Positions 9,291 through 18,766 of a stretch of DNA of 64,000 nucleotides are shown piece after piece. A program made the translations under genes and the position numbers. Within the stretch, counting starts at the first letter, position 1. The number at the start of each line of letters is the position of its first letter. This DNA is from Gordonia rubripertincta (lineage in GTDB: Bacteria; Actinomycetota; Actinomycetes; Mycobacteriales; Mycobacteriaceae). The notes beneath the pieces were generated by a model. It searched no databases. It was not told the DNA's origin and worked only from the letters and a program-made list of their open reading frames with translations. The DNA lies in NCBI RefSeq assembly GCF_038024875.1, contig NZ_CP136136.1, positions 1,178,001 through 1,242,000 on the forward strand, read 5' to 3'.

Positions 9291-10396
9291 ACCTGTGCCT
9301 CTTCCTGTGCCTCGGCCGGCGCCGACTCGGTCATCACCGGGGTCGCGATGAGACGACGCCTGGTGTCGATCGCGATGACCTTCCACTCGACGCGCTCGAA
9401 CTCGTCGAATTTGCGGCGCGACCGTTCGCGGGCTCGTTCCGGAATCCCGTGGTGAATACCCTGCGGCGCATGTGAGATCAGGCCGGGCGGCATGTCGATC
9501 CCGAACATGCTGCCGCCGTGGAAGAACGCGATCTCGTCGAAGTCGGTGTTGCGGTGGAACCAGGGCAGACGCTCGGCGCCCTTGCGCGCCTCGGCCGGGC
9601 GCGGCAGGAAGTTCATCACGTATACGCCGGTGGCCTGCATGAACAGGTGCACGGTCGGCGGCAGGTGCACCGACTCCGAGGTGATGACGTCGTAGTCGGC
9701 GATGTTGAAGGTGAACGGGAACAGATCACCGCGCCATCCCTCGACATCGAGTGGGTGAAAGGGATAGAACAGCGTCGTCTGACCCTCGCGCTGGCGGAAG
9801 CGGACCTCGTACTCCTCGCGTCCGTCACCCTCGAAGACCTCGGCTTCCGGGACGCCGACCAGCGACGAGTCGAACGGGAAGAACCGTCCGAGAACGCCCG
9901 GCTCCGGAACCCGGTACTCGTCGACCGCCTCGATGATCAGCAACAGCGACTGGTCGTCGGGGATCTGCCGGTACGTGCACCCCTTGGGGATGTAGACGTA
10001 ATCGCCCGGGCGGTAGGGCAACCGGCCGAATTCGGTCTCGAAGTAGCCGGTGCCCTCGTGGACGAAGATGAGTTCGTCGCCGTCGACCGGACGGAACCAG
10101 AACGGTGCGGCCTCGCCACGGCGACCCAGCGAGATACGGCAGTCGTCGTTGTAGAACATCAACAACGGCTCACCCGACGGATCGATCTGATCGGTCGGGG
10201 TCAGCTCGGTGACGAAGCGGTCGACACCGGTGTGGGTACCGACCGCGCGGAACTGCGTCGGGTCGTTGCGCCGGTAGAGGTGCGCCGTGCGACCGGTGAA
10301 CCCGTACCGCCCGAGCTCGTCGTCCTTGAGGTCCTCGACGTCGCGGTGGACCTGTCGCGGCGTGCGACCCTTCCGGTGCTGGATGAACGATTCCAC
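9287..10396 (-). CDS. Homogentisate 1,2-dioxygenase-family cupin protein
   Basis: 369 residues from GTG 10396 (ESFIQHRKGRTPRQVHRDVE). The double cupin layout is visible: GDELIFVHEGTGYFETEFG and RPGDYVYIPKGCTYR in the first, and AFFHGGSMFGIDMPPGLISH with PQGIHHG near the C-terminus, which supplies His/Glu metal ligands. It is shorter than typical HgmA (~440 residues), so it may act on a related aromatic diol. It overlaps the downstream hydrolase by 4 bp and is divergent from a TetR regulator that probably controls both. Confidence 0.7.
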   Translation of the reverse strand: MESFIQHRKGRTPRQVHRDVEDLKDDELGRYGFTGRTAHLYRRNDPTQFRAVGTHTGVDRFVTELTPTDQIDPSGEPLLMFYNDDCRISLGRRGEAAPFWFRPVDGDELIFVHEGTGYFETEFGRLPYRPGDYVYIPKGCTYRQIPDDQSLLLIIEAVDEYRVPEPGVLGRFFPFDSSLVGVPEAEVFEGDGREEYEVRFRQREGQTTLFYPFHPLDVEGWRGDLFPFTFNIADYDVITSESVHLPPTVHLFMQATGVYVMNFLPRPAEARKGAERLPWFHRNTDFDEIAFFHGGSMFGIDMPPGLISHAPQGIHHGIPERARERSRRKFDEFERVEWKVIAIDTRRRLIATPVMTESAPAEAQEEAQV

Positions 10397-10474
10397 TGGC
10401 TGACTCCTGTGTGCGTGTTCGGACGAGCAGGCGCGATCGGTTGCACGGGGACACCGGTGGTTCCCGTGCGGCGT

Positions 10475-10500
10475 TTCTGATGCTAGATTCAGGTTCAGAA
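10475..10500. promoter_or_regulatory. Candidate TetR operator
   Basis: TTCTGA (10475-10480) and TCAGAA (10495-10500) form a perfect inverted repeat in the 198-bp divergent region between the dioxygenase operon and the TetR gene. A direct TTCAG repeat lies within the right half. It is the clearest dyad in the region. Confidence 0.4.
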
Positions 10501-10594
10501 TATGACAAGCACCACACCGTTTGTCCGGTCCTTCTCCGACCGATGTGGATGCGTGGTTCGATACATCGATCAGTCCCCAGAAAGGAGTGCTCGG

Positions 10595-11209
10595 GTGCCG
10601 CCGACGAACAAGGGACGTCAGACCGAGGCCGCGTTTCTCGACGCGGCGCGCCGTTGCTTCGCCGACAAGGGCTACCTGAACACCAAGATCTCCGACATCG
10701 CGGAGGCCGCGGGACGCTCGACGGGCTCGTTCTACAACTACTACGACAACAAGGATCAGCTCCTCGAGGCTCTGCTGGACCAGTTCAGCGACGAGGTGGT
10801 CGAGGGGTCCCTCGCGACCCGCCACAGCGATCCCGAAGCCGGAGTGCGCGCCGCGGTCACCGCCTATTGGACGACCTACAAGAAGTACCTGCCCGAGATC
10901 ATCGGACTGTTCCAGATGTCCATGCTCGACGACGAGTTCCGGGATCGCTGGCACGCCAACCGGGCGTCGGGGATCAAACAGGTCCTGGCGGGGCTGCACA
11001 GTGCGGAACGCGCCGGATACGACGTCGGCCTCCCCCTCGAACCGCTCGCGTCGGCGTTGGTGAACACGCTCGAATCCTCGTGCTGGTCGTGGCTCGCCGT
11101 TCGCGGAGGCGTGGTCGGGTCGATTCCCGACGACGACACCGCCATCGACATCCTGACCACCATCTGGTTCCGCACGGTCTACCGGTCGGCTCCCCGCATC
11201 CATCGTTGA
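10595..11209 (+). CDS. TetR-family repressor
   Basis: 204 residues. GTG 10595 follows AAAGGAG at 10581-10587, favouring it over the upstream in-frame codon at 10502. The N-terminal HTH is typical of the family (AAFLDAARRCFADKGYLNTK then ISDIAEAAGRSTGSFYNYY). The C-terminal ~140 residues form an unassigned helical ligand domain. It is divergent from the hydrolase/dioxygenase operon, the most likely target; the inducer would be a substrate of that pathway. Confidence 0.85.
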   Translation: MPPTNKGRQTEAAFLDAARRCFADKGYLNTKISDIAEAAGRSTGSFYNYYDNKDQLLEALLDQFSDEVVEGSLATRHSDPEAGVRAAVTAYWTTYKKYLPEIIGLFQMSMLDDEFRDRWHANRASGIKQVLAGLHSAERAGYDVGLPLEPLASALVNTLESSCWSWLAVRGGVVGSIPDDDTAIDILTTIWFRTVYRSAPRIHR

Positions 11210-11266
11210 TCGCGGACACGATCTGGCCCTTGCGCCACGTCGACGCCGGTTGTGATGCTGAGACGC

Positions 11267-11584
11267 ATGACGATCGACGTCCGGCCCGCGACGAACTTCG
11301 CCGACATGGCCGCGATTCTCGGCCCCAAGAAGCCGACCTCCAACGTGTGCTGGTGTCTCAGCTACCGCATCCCGAGCAAGCAGAACCAGGCGCTGGTCCG
11401 CGAGGAACGCGGTGAGTATGTGAAGAAGTTGTGCGCCGGCGGCATTTCACTTGGCGTCCTGGCGTACGAGACCACCGATGACGGTGAGGACGTGGTCGGT
11501 TGGGCGGCGGTGTCGCCGCGCGCGGACACGGCCTTCGCGACCAACCGCAAGATCCCGCATGTCGACGACCTCCCGGTGTGGTCG
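11267..11584 (+). pseudogene. GNAT acetyltransferase fragment truncated by an IS3 element
   Basis: From ATG 11267 the protein shows a GNAT-like N-terminal half (DVRPATNFADMAAILGPKKP, CWCLSYRI, GISLGVLAYE, DDVVGWAAVSPRAD-type strand written here as VVGWAAVSPRAD). At DDLPVWS it runs into the left end of the IS at 11585, before the acetyl-CoA-binding motif, and reads on to a stop at 11629. No matching 3' half is found beyond the IS right end at 21609, so flanking DNA was lost or rearranged. Confidence 0.75.
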
Positions 11585-11666
11585 TGGCGTGTCCCCCGTG
11601 AACCGGTCCGGGTGGTTCTAGAGTCCTGATTGCCCTGTTGAGGGCGGAGAAGGGACGATAGGGATC

Positions 11667-11948
11667 ATGGCGGGACGGAAGCGTCACTCGGCTGAGGACA
11701 TCGTGCGCAAGTTGCGCCGAGCCGATGAACTGGCGGCCGAGGGCAAGAACGGCGAGGAGATCGCCGCCGACCTCGAGGTGTCGGCGGCCACCTTGTACAA
11801 CTGGCGCCGCCAGTACGGCGGTATGGACGCTGATGCCGCCAAGGAACTCAAGAAGCTACGCGAGCAGAACGGCCGGCTCAAGCGCCTGCTCGCCGACGCC
11901 GAGTTGGAGAAAGACGCGCTGCGGGAGATCGCCAAGGGAAAATTCTGA
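11667..11948 (+). CDS. IS3-family transposase OrfA (HTH protein)
   Basis: 93 residues. Helix-turn-helix GEEIAADLEVSAATLYNWRR followed by a leucine-zipper-like helix (LKKLREQNGRLKRLLADAEL) are the usual IS3 OrfA layout. It binds the terminal repeats and is fused to OrfB by -1 frameshifting in this family. The OrfB frame is open from the A-rich GGGAAAATTC just before the OrfA stop, which fits that mechanism. Confidence 0.9.
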   Translation: MAGRKRHSAEDIVRKLRRADELAAEGKNGEEIAADLEVSAATLYNWRRQYGGMDADAAKELKKLREQNGRLKRLLADAELEKDALREIAKGKF

Positions 11949-11977
11949 GCCCGACCGCCAAACGCGCCGCGATCGAC

Positions 11978-12811
11978 ATGCTCAAAGACGTGAAGAACAT
12001 GTCAGAACGTATGGCGTGCAGGGTTGTTGGGCTTTCACGGTCTACCTACCGGCGTCTGCCGTTGGCTCAGACACCGGCCGACCCGGACGCTGGTATGCGT
12101 GCACAGCTACGCACCTACGCCCGCAAGCACCCGCGACACGGGTTCCGGCGGGCGTGGGCGCACCTGCGGTTCGACGACGGTATCGAGGTGAACAAGAAGA
12201 AGGTGCATCGGCTGTGGACGGAGGAGGGCCTGCAGGTGCGCCGGGCGCCGCGGCGCAAACGAGCCGGGCAATCGTCAGTGCCGATCGTGGCGGCGGATGC
12301 GCCGAAGGTGGTGTGGGCATTGGACTTTCAGTTTGACTCGACCGTGGATGGCAAGAAGGTCAAGATCGCATCAATGGTCGATGAACACACCCGGATGTCG
12401 TTGCTCAACATCGTGGATCGCTCGATCACCGCCGACCGGTTGGTCGAGGAATTGGAGAAGACCTTCGCGATCTGGGGTGGCCCACCCATGGTGCTACGCA
12501 TGGACAACGGCCCTGAGTTCATCTCAGAGGCGCTCCAGGCGTTCTGTGCAGGGTCGGTAGGCATCTCCTATATTCCGCCCGGCACGCCGTGGAACAACGG
12601 ATTCATCGAATCGTTCAACAACCGGCTTCGCGACGAGTGCCTGAACCGCAACTGCTGGCCCACCCTGCTCGAAGCTCGCGTGGTGATCGACGATTTCAAA
12701 GACGACCACAACCACCGGCACCGCCACTCGGCGCTGGGCTACCAGACCCCGGCCGAGTACGCTGCCCGATGCACCCACCAGCACCACCCTGTGGGCTGCG
12801 AGATCGACTGA
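11978..12811 (+). CDS. IS3-family transposase OrfB (integrase catalytic domain)
   Basis: 277 residues counted from ATG 11978, in the -1 frame relative to OrfA. The catalytic triad is visible as D116 (WALDFQFD), D176 (RMDNGPEF) and E211 (GFIESFNN), giving the D-D-35-E spacing of the family. An N-terminal HTH_21-like region (RHGFRRAWAHLRF ... KKKVHRLW) precedes it. Coding sequence is intact, but the split right terminal repeat should prevent this copy from moving alone. Confidence 0.9.
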   Translation: MLKDVKNMSERMACRVVGLSRSTYRRLPLAQTPADPDAGMRAQLRTYARKHPRHGFRRAWAHLRFDDGIEVNKKKVHRLWTEEGLQVRRAPRRKRAGQSSVPIVAADAPKVVWALDFQFDSTVDGKKVKIASMVDEHTRMSLLNIVDRSITADRLVEELEKTFAIWGGPPMVLRMDNGPEFISEALQAFCAGSVGISYIPPGTPWNNGFIESFNNRLRDECLNRNCWPTLLEARVVIDDFKDDHNHRHRHSALGYQTPAEYAARCTHQHHPVGCEID

Positions 12812-12841
12812 CCGACAGCTAGAAGAAACTGGCTCTAGAAC

Positions 12842-12846
12842 TGCCT
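12842..12846. repeat. Tn3 target duplication, left copy (TGCCT)
   Basis: TGCCT directly precedes the transposon and recurs directly after it at 21581-21585, matching the 5-bp duplication made by Tn3-family transposition. Confidence 0.9.
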
Positions 12847-12994
12847 GGGGTCCCGGTAGTAATGGCGCAAAAAACAACGAAGTTCGCGTAGTGCCTGGTC
12901 AGCGGCGATTTCTCGGTTCGGGCTGCGGGCCGGGGTGGTTGGTGCTTGGCTTGTCTGCCGATGAGGTTGGTCGGCGTGTTGGAGGCTGGGGTTC

Positions 12995-15900
12995 GTGGCG
13001 ACGCGGGTATTCGCGGACGAGGAGTTGCAGCGCCTGCGGGAGTTCCCGGAGATCAGTCGTGAGGAGTTGTTCCGGTACTTCACGCTGACCCCGGCGGATC
13101 TGGCGTTTGTTGCTCCGCAGGGCAGGGGCCCTGCGGTCCGTCTGGGCCTGGCGGTGGCGTTGTGCACCTTGCCGTGGCTGGGGTTCGTGCCGGACAAGGT
13201 GCCGTCGGCGCCGCCGGTGGCGGTGGCCCGGCTGGCGGATCAGCTGAATATCGATGCAGCGCAGCTTCGTTCGTATGGCAAGCGGGCGCAGACGCGGACC
13301 GAGCATGTGCGGCTGGTGGCCCAGTACCTGGGGTGGCGGCCTGCCGGGGCGATGGAGTTGAAGGAGCTGGATGAGTTTCTGCTGGCGCGGGCGATGGAGC
13401 ACGATTCGCCGACGCTGTTGTTCCGGCTGGCGTGTGAGTACCTGATCTCGGCGCGGGTGATCCGGCCGGGCCCGGAAACGGTGGTCCGCCGGGTCGCGCA
13501 CGCTCGCACGCGGGCGCAGCGGGAGACCTACGACCGGTTGGCGCGCGAGTTCACGCCGCAGCGGTGTAAGGAACTGAATGCGTTGCTGGTCGTCGACCCG
13601 TCGATCGAGATGTCGCGGTTGCGGTGGTTGTCGACCGGCCCGGTGGAGGCGTCGGCGACCGCGGTGAAGGCCGAGGTCGAGAAGCTGGTGTTCCTGCGCA
13701 ACCTGGGCGCGGATGAGCTGGACATGTCGGTGCTGCCGGCGGAGCGGCGGCGGTTCCTGGCGACGGTGGGCCGCCGCTTGACGGGCCAAGCCCTCGAACG
13801 CCGGGATCCGCAACGCCGCTACCCGATTCTGCTCACCGTGTTGGCGCAGTCGGCCACCGATGTGCTCGACGAGGTGGTGCAGCTGTTCGATCAGGCGATC
13901 TCGGCCAGGTTGAGCAAGGCCGAACGCCGGATGCGCGACGAGCTGGCCGAGCGCGGTAAGGCCGGAGAGGATCGGCAGGGGTTGCTCGACGACCTGCTGG
14001 CGATCGTCTGTGACCTGCAGATCCCCGACGAGGAGATCGGCGGCCTGATCCGGGGCGATCGGATCGGATGGGAGCGGTTGCGGGCCGCGGTCGCGCAGGC
14101 CAAGCCTCGGCTGCCGCGCGATCACGGGCACCTGGCCGCTCTGGACAGCTCGTACTCCTACCTGCGGCAGTTCACCCCGCAGGTGCTGTCGACAGTCCGG
14201 TTCGCCGGCGGCACCGCCGCGACCGAGCTGCTGATCGGGGTGCACATGCTGCGGGAGCTGAACGCGACCGGTACCCGCAAGGTGCCCGACGACGCGCCGA
14301 CCGGGTTCGTGCCGACGAAGTGGCGCGGCTACCTCGACGAGGCCCGCAAAGCCGGTAACACCACCGCCTATCGGCACTACTGGGAGCTGTGCGTGCTGCT
14401 GGGGCTGCGTGACGGGTTGCGCAGCGGGGATGTGTTCGTGCCGGGGTCGCGCCGCTACGCCGACCCGGCCGCGTACCTGCTGACCCCGCAGGCGTGGGAG
14501 CCGCAGCGTGACGAGTTCTGCCGCCTGGTCGGCAAGTCCGCTGATCCCGCTCGCGCGCTGGCGACCGCCACCGACGAGCTCGACGCCGCTATGGGCGAGT
14601 TGGAGAAGGTGCTCGCCGGCGGCGACGGGCCGGTCCGTCTCGATGAGGCCGGTGACCTGGTGATCTCACCGCTGTCGGCGGAGGATGTGCCCGCGGAGGC
14701 GACGGCGCTCAAGGCCGAGCTGACGGAGATGCTGCCGTTCGCGCCGATCGTGTCGCTGCTGATCGAGCTGGACAAACGCACCGGCTACCTGGACTGCTTC
14801 ACCCACGCCGGCGGCAAACAGGCCCGCAGCCCGGAGCTGAAACGCAACCTCATCGCCGTCCTGCTGGCCTACTCCACCAACCTCGGGCTGACCCGAATGG
14901 CCGAGGCGTCGGGCCTCTCCTACGACATCCTGGCCTGGACCAGCGAATGGTATGTGCGGGAGGAGACGCTGCGGGCGGCGAACCTGACGATCATCGACTA
15001 CCACCAAAGGCTGCCGCTGACCCCGGTCTTCGGCGCCGGCACCCTGTCGTCGAGTGATGGGCAACGGTTCCCGACCCGCGGCAAATCGGTCACCGCCAGA
15101 GCGTTGAGCCGCTATTTCGCGAACGAAGGACTGAGCACGTATACCCATGTCACCGATCAGCACGCCACCTACGGCACCAAGGTCATCGTCGCGACGAGAC
15201 GCGAAGCTCACTACGTGCTGGACGAAATCCTCGGCAATGCAACGGATCTGCCGATCACCGAGCATGCGACCGACACGCACGGCGTCACCCTCGTGAACTT
15301 CGGGCTGTTCGACCTGCTCGGATTGCAGCTCTCGCCCCGCATCCGGGACCTGGGCCGGATCACCCTGTATCGGGCGGCGCCTCGGGCCCAGGTGGAGTCC
15401 GCGTTCCCGCACGCCGGGCCGCTGCTGACCCGCAAGCTGAATCTGGATCTCATCGCCGAGCACTACGACGACCTGCTCCGGCTGAGCGGGTCGCTGAAGT
15501 TCGGGCACGCCACCGCGTCGCTGCTGGTCGGCAAGCTCTCCGCGTCGGGCCGGCAGAACGCCCTCGCGGCGGCGCTCAAGGAATACGGGGCGCTGCGGCG
15601 CACGATCTACGCCGCCCGGTACCTGTCCGACCCGGGCTATCGGCGCAAGATCTCCCGACAGCTCAACAAGGGCGAATCCCTGCACGCGCTCCGCCGCGAC
15701 CTGCTCTACGCGCACGAAGGCGCCGTGCGCGCGAGGCACCTGGAGGGACAGACCGAACAGGCATGGTGCCTCACGTTGGCGACCAACGCCGTCATCGCCT
15801 GGACCACAGAGTATTACGGGCTGGCGACCGAACAGATGCGGCGGGCCGGGCGGCGCATCGACGACGAGGTGCTGACGCACATCTCCCCGGCCCACAGCGA

Positions 15901-16006
15901 GAACATCAACTTCTTCGGCGCCATCGAGGTCGACATCGACGCCGAACTCGCCCAGCTCGGCCCCACCGGGTACCGGCCGCTGCGCGTGCGGGACACCCTG
16001 TTCTGA
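12995..16006 (+). CDS. tnpA: Tn3-family transposase TnpA
   Basis: 1003 residues, usual for the family. GTG 12995 follows GGAGG at 12981-12985. The N-terminal DUF4158-like region (RVFADEELQRLREFPEISRE) leads to the catalytic part, where SSSDGQRFPTRGKS holds the first Asp, THVTDQHATYGTKVI the second, and the C-terminal LEGQTEQAWCLTLATNAVIA region the Glu. The end SPAHSENINFFGAIEVDID is a Tn3 signature. Uninterrupted, so likely functional. It forms cointegrates that TnpI would resolve. Confidence 0.95.
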   Translation: MATRVFADEELQRLREFPEISREELFRYFTLTPADLAFVAPQGRGPAVRLGLAVALCTLPWLGFVPDKVPSAPPVAVARLADQLNIDAAQLRSYGKRAQTRTEHVRLVAQYLGWRPAGAMELKELDEFLLARAMEHDSPTLLFRLACEYLISARVIRPGPETVVRRVAHARTRAQRETYDRLAREFTPQRCKELNALLVVDPSIEMSRLRWLSTGPVEASATAVKAEVEKLVFLRNLGADELDMSVLPAERRRFLATVGRRLTGQALERRDPQRRYPILLTVLAQSATDVLDEVVQLFDQAISARLSKAERRMRDELAERGKAGEDRQGLLDDLLAIVCDLQIPDEEIGGLIRGDRIGWERLRAAVAQAKPRLPRDHGHLAALDSSYSYLRQFTPQVLSTVRFAGGTAATELLIGVHMLRELNATGTRKVPDDAPTGFVPTKWRGYLDEARKAGNTTAYRHYWELCVLLGLRDGLRSGDVFVPGSRRYADPAAYLLTPQAWEPQRDEFCRLVGKSADPARALATATDELDAAMGELEKVLAGGDGPVRLDEAGDLVISPLSAEDVPAEATALKAELTEMLPFAPIVSLLIELDKRTGYLDCFTHAGGKQARSPELKRNLIAVLLAYSTNLGLTRMAEASGLSYDILAWTSEWYVREETLRAANLTIIDYHQRLPLTPVFGAGTLSSSDGQRFPTRGKSVTARALSRYFANEGLSTYTHVTDQHATYGTKVIVATRREAHYVLDEILGNATDLPITEHATDTHGVTLVNFGLFDLLGLQLSPRIRDLGRITLYRAAPRAQVESAFPHAGPLLTRKLNLDLIAEHYDDLLRLSGSLKFGHATASLLVGKLSASGRQNALAAALKEYGALRRTIYAARYLSDPGYRRKISRQLNKGESLHALRRDLLYAHEGAVRARHLEGQTEQAWCLTLATNAVIAWTTEYYGLATEQMRRAGRRIDDEVLTHISPAHSENINFFGAIEVDIDAELAQLGPTGYRPLRVRDTLF

Positions 16007-16041
16007 CCCGCAGCGCCGGCCCGGATCGGCGGCGGCGCGAT

Positions 16042-16692
16042 CTAGCAGCAGGCGCTGGTTCCGGTGGTCGTGGTCGGGTCGGTGATCGCGTCGGCGAGGG
16101 GGCGGGCGAGCTGGTGGTAGGCGTCGGTGACCGGCAGCACCGTCATGCCTGGGAATTTCGCCTGCCAGTGGTGGGCGGCGTCGGAGGTGGCGAGGAACAT
16201 CTGCGGGTTGCAGCAGGTGGCGCGGAGGTGACCGGGCTGGATCCGGTCGGGGTCGACGAAGGCCACCATCGCGGTGGCCGGTTCCAGGTCGCTGACCCCG
16301 GTGACGGGGTCGATGGTCAGGCGCACGGTGGTGCCCGTGATCGGGCAGTCGGATTCGATGCAGGCGGGTGCGCCGATGACGGCGGGGAAGATGAGGGTGT
16401 CGGGGGCACACCAGGTGTAGAGCTGGTGGCCACCGACGCTGAACCGGTGCGGGGTCGGGTTGAGGGTCAGGCCCCAGCCGACGATCCGGCCGGCCTCGTC
16501 GTATTCGACGTCGGCGCCGATCGGCGTCTGCGCGGGGTCGAGGTCGGGCACTCCCGCGGCGGCGGCGAGTTCGGTGACGGTGACCGGGGTGCCGTGGGTG
16601 AGCAGCCGCAGCGCGGCGCGCATCAGCGCCCGGTCCCGGCCGGCGGGCAGGATCTTGGCGAAAACGTCGGCAGTGAGGTTGTCGGTACTCAT
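16042..16692 (-). CDS. merB: Organomercurial lyase MerB
   Basis: 216 residues from ATG 16692. Protonolytic cleavage of the C-Hg bond needs two Cys and an Asp; here TWCAPDTL supplies the first Cys and the Asp (spacing as in the E. coli plasmid enzyme) and RATCCNPQ the second Cys. A helical N-terminal domain precedes the core. The extreme C-terminus ends SACC, which could hand Hg(II) to MerA. It is the last gene of the merA-merR-merB group on the minus strand, so the transposon confers broad-spectrum mercury resistance. Confidence 0.95.
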   Translation of the reverse strand: MSTDNLTADVFAKILPAGRDRALMRAALRLLTHGTPVTVTELAAAAGVPDLDPAQTPIGADVEYDEAGRIVGWGLTLNPTPHRFSVGGHQLYTWCAPDTLIFPAVIGAPACIESDCPITGTTVRLTIDPVTGVSDLEPATAMVAFVDPDRIQPGHLRATCCNPQMFLATSDAAHHWQAKFPGMTVLPVTDAYHQLARPLADAITDPTTTTGTSACC

Positions 16693-16762
16693 GGGATCGG
16701 ACTCCTCGAGGGCGATCGGACAGTGACGGTGCCGACGGTAGGGTCTGTCCCCGGGGTGAGGG

Positions 16763-17185
16763 TCAAGCCCGTAGCTCGCATCCGCACGGGTCACCGGCCC
16801 AGCACAGGTCGTCGGTGGCCAGATGCGCACGGTGTGCGGTTTCGAAGGCGTCGATGCGGTCGAGGATCTGCTCGGCATCGGCGATGCGCTGGCGCAGCCG
16901 CTGCCGCGACCGCTGCAGCAGCTCGGCGAGATGGGCGCCGACCGAACGGCCGTGGTCGTCACGGTCGGTGGAGGTGAGCTGGCAGATCTCGGCGATGGTG
17001 AGCCCGAGGCCGCGCAGCTCGCCGATGAACCGCACGCACCACTCCGCGTCGTCGGTGTAGAGGCGGTAGCCGGCCGGGCTGCGGCCCAGGGTGTAGATCA
17101 GGCCGAGGTCGGTGTACTCGCGCAGCGCCTTCACCGGCACCCCGGTGCGGGCCGAGAGGTCCCCGATCGTCATGTGTCCGTTCAT
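16763..17185 (-). CDS. merR: MerR-family regulator within the mer operon
   Basis: 140 residues. ATG 17185 sits five bases after GGAGG, which decides it over GTG 17188. The N-terminal winged HTH (MTIGDLSARTGVPVKALREY) and the long dimerisation helix (GAHLAELLQRSRQRLRQRIA) are typical. C-terminal Cys residues (DDLCWAGDPCGCELRA) could bind metal, but spacing differs from classical Tn501 MerR. It is 22 bp after merA and co-oriented with merB. The divergent ArsR-type gene at 18767 is a second candidate mer regulator. Confidence 0.85.
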   Translation of the reverse strand: MNGHMTIGDLSARTGVPVKALREYTDLGLIYTLGRSPAGYRLYTDDAEWCVRFIGELRGLGLTIAEICQLTSTDRDDHGRSVGAHLAELLQRSRQRLRQRIADAEQILDRIDAFETAHRAHLATDDLCWAGDPCGCELRA

Positions 17186-17207
17186 CACTGCCTCCCGTCC
17201 GACGGCG

Positions 17208-18644
17208 TCAGCCTGCGCAGCAGGACAGTTTGGTGACGTCGGTGGTGAAAGTCTGCGCGGTCAGTTTCAGCGCTTCGGCCATGGTCAGGTACGGCGCCCA
17301 GGTGTGGGCGAGCCGGTCGACGGTCAGACCCGCGGTCATCGCATAGGTGGCGGCGGTGATCAGGTCCCCGGCGCCGTCGCTGAGGGCGTGCACGCCCATG
17401 ATCCGGCCGGTGCCGGCTTCGGCGACGATCTTGACCAGGCCGCGGGTGTCCCGGTTGACCAGCGCCCGCGGCACGCTCGACAACCCCAGCACCCGGCACT
17501 GGCAGGCCAGCCCGGCCGCGGCGGCTTGCGCGTCGGTCAGTCCGACCGAGGCGATCGCGGGGCTGGTGAACGTCACGCGCGGCACCGTGGTGTAGTCCAG
17601 GACGCGATCGGCACCGGCCAGGGCGTTGTCGGCGACCAGGGTGCCCTGCGCGGCGGCCACGTACACGAACTGCGGATCCCCGGCCACGTCCCCGGCCGCC
17701 CAGATGCGCGGATTGCTGCTGCGCTGGCGGTCGTCGACCACGACCGCGCCCCGCTCGTCGACGGCGACGCCGACCGCATCCAGGCCCAGCCCGGCGGTGT
17801 TGGGGCGGCGGCCGGTGGCCATCAGCACCTGCTCGGCCCGCAGCTCGGTGCTGGCGCCGCCGCCGGTGCGCACGGTCACCACCTTGTGCCCGTCGTCGGC
17901 GAGGACCTTCTCGACGGTGGCGGCGGTGAGCACGTCGATGCGCTCGTGGGCGAAGACGGCCTCGAGCGCGGCCGAGATTTCCGGTTCCTCACCCGAGGTC
18001 AGCCGGCTACGCGCGATCACCGTGACCTTGCTGCCCAGGCGGGCGAACAGCTGGGCCTGCTCGAGCCCCACATAGCCCGCACCCACCACGATCAGCGACT
18101 CCGGCAGCTGCTGGAGGTCCATGGCGGTGGTCGAGGTCAGATACCCGGCCTCAACGAGGCCGTCGATCGGCGGAGCCCAGGGCGCGGCACCGGTGGCGAT
18201 CAGATACTGGTCGGCCTCGATCACCCGTACACCGCCCTCGGCGCGCGCGACCCGCAGCACGGGTGCCTCGGCGCTGCCGTCGAACACCGCGGTGCCGGAG
18301 ACGATCTCCCACCCGTAGTCGGCGGCCAGGTCGACATACTTCTCCGCCTGCAGCTGCCCGACCAGCGCGTCCTTGCCCGCGATCAGGGCGGGGAAATCCA
18401 GCGGCACCTCGGCGGGGGTGAGCCCGGGGAACCGGCCCGCCGCCTCGGCGGCGTGGCGGGCCTCGGCGGCGGCCAGCAGCGCCTTCGAGGGCACACACCC
18501 GACGTTCACGCACGTGCCCCCGACCGTCCCGCGCTCCACCATCACCACCCGTTTGCCGAGGTTGACCGCGGCGATGGCGGCGGCGAACGCCGCCGAGCCG
18601 GAACCGATGATCGCCAGATCGGCGCGGGAATCTGTCAAGGTCAC
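17208..18644 (-). CDS. merA: Mercuric reductase MerA
   Basis: 478 residues from GTG 18644, preceded by AGGAGG. It reduces Hg(II) to Hg(0) with NADPH and FAD. Visible are the FAD-binding IIGSGSAAFAAAIAA, the redox pair GTCVNVGCVPSK, the NADPH-binding VVGAGYVGLEQAQLF, ATGRRPNTAGL and the C-terminal vicinal Cys pair KLSCCAG that delivers Hg to the active site. The N-terminal HMA domain found in many Gram-negative MerA proteins is absent, as in other short actinobacterial forms. First gene of merA-merR-merB. Confidence 0.95.
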   Translation of the reverse strand: MTLTDSRADLAIIGSGSAAFAAAIAAVNLGKRVVMVERGTVGGTCVNVGCVPSKALLAAAEARHAAEAAGRFPGLTPAEVPLDFPALIAGKDALVGQLQAEKYVDLAADYGWEIVSGTAVFDGSAEAPVLRVARAEGGVRVIEADQYLIATGAAPWAPPIDGLVEAGYLTSTTAMDLQQLPESLIVVGAGYVGLEQAQLFARLGSKVTVIARSRLTSGEEPEISAALEAVFAHERIDVLTAATVEKVLADDGHKVVTVRTGGGASTELRAEQVLMATGRRPNTAGLGLDAVGVAVDERGAVVVDDRQRSSNPRIWAAGDVAGDPQFVYVAAAQGTLVADNALAGADRVLDYTTVPRVTFTSPAIASVGLTDAQAAAAGLACQCRVLGLSSVPRALVNRDTRGLVKIVAEAGTGRIMGVHALSDGAGDLITAATYAMTAGLTVDRLAHTWAPYLTMAEALKLTAQTFTTDVTKLSCCAG

Positions 18645-18689
18645 GAGGGTGCCTCCTGGTCGGGCAACCGCTGAACCGACAACGGCTGC

Positions 18690-18707
18690 TATTCGTGTTG
18701 ACGAATA
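18690..18707. promoter_or_regulatory. mer operator-like dyad
   Basis: TATTCG (18690-18695) and CGAATA (18702-18707) form a perfect inverted repeat in the merA/ArsR divergent region. A partial half-site TCCGAATA follows at about 18734-18741. AT-rich dyads of this kind are typical ArsR-family targets, so the product of 18767-19153 is the likely binder. Confidence 0.55.
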
Positions 18708-18766
18708 TCTACCGGAACCATATTATGCGCTTATCCGAATAGTTCAAGTCTCGTGGAGGCGATCCC

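Larger units (their letters stand above)
11585..12846 (+). mobile_element. IS3-family element, left part (right end displaced by Tn3)
   Basis: The left terminal repeat begins TGGCGTGTCCCC at 11585 and continues through ACCGGTCC and GTTCTAGAG. The right repeat, read on the other strand, has TGGCAGGTCCCC, CCGGTCC and GTTCTAGAG, but a Tn3-family transposon splits it after 12846; the last bases are at 21581-21609. A second, diverged copy begins at 63324. Flanks at 11584 and 21610 show no target duplication. Confidence 0.85.

Noticed and set aside
11252..11629. A complete 125-residue GNAT protein
   Set aside because: The last 15 residues are encoded by the IS terminal repeat, and the acetyl-CoA-binding motif is missing.
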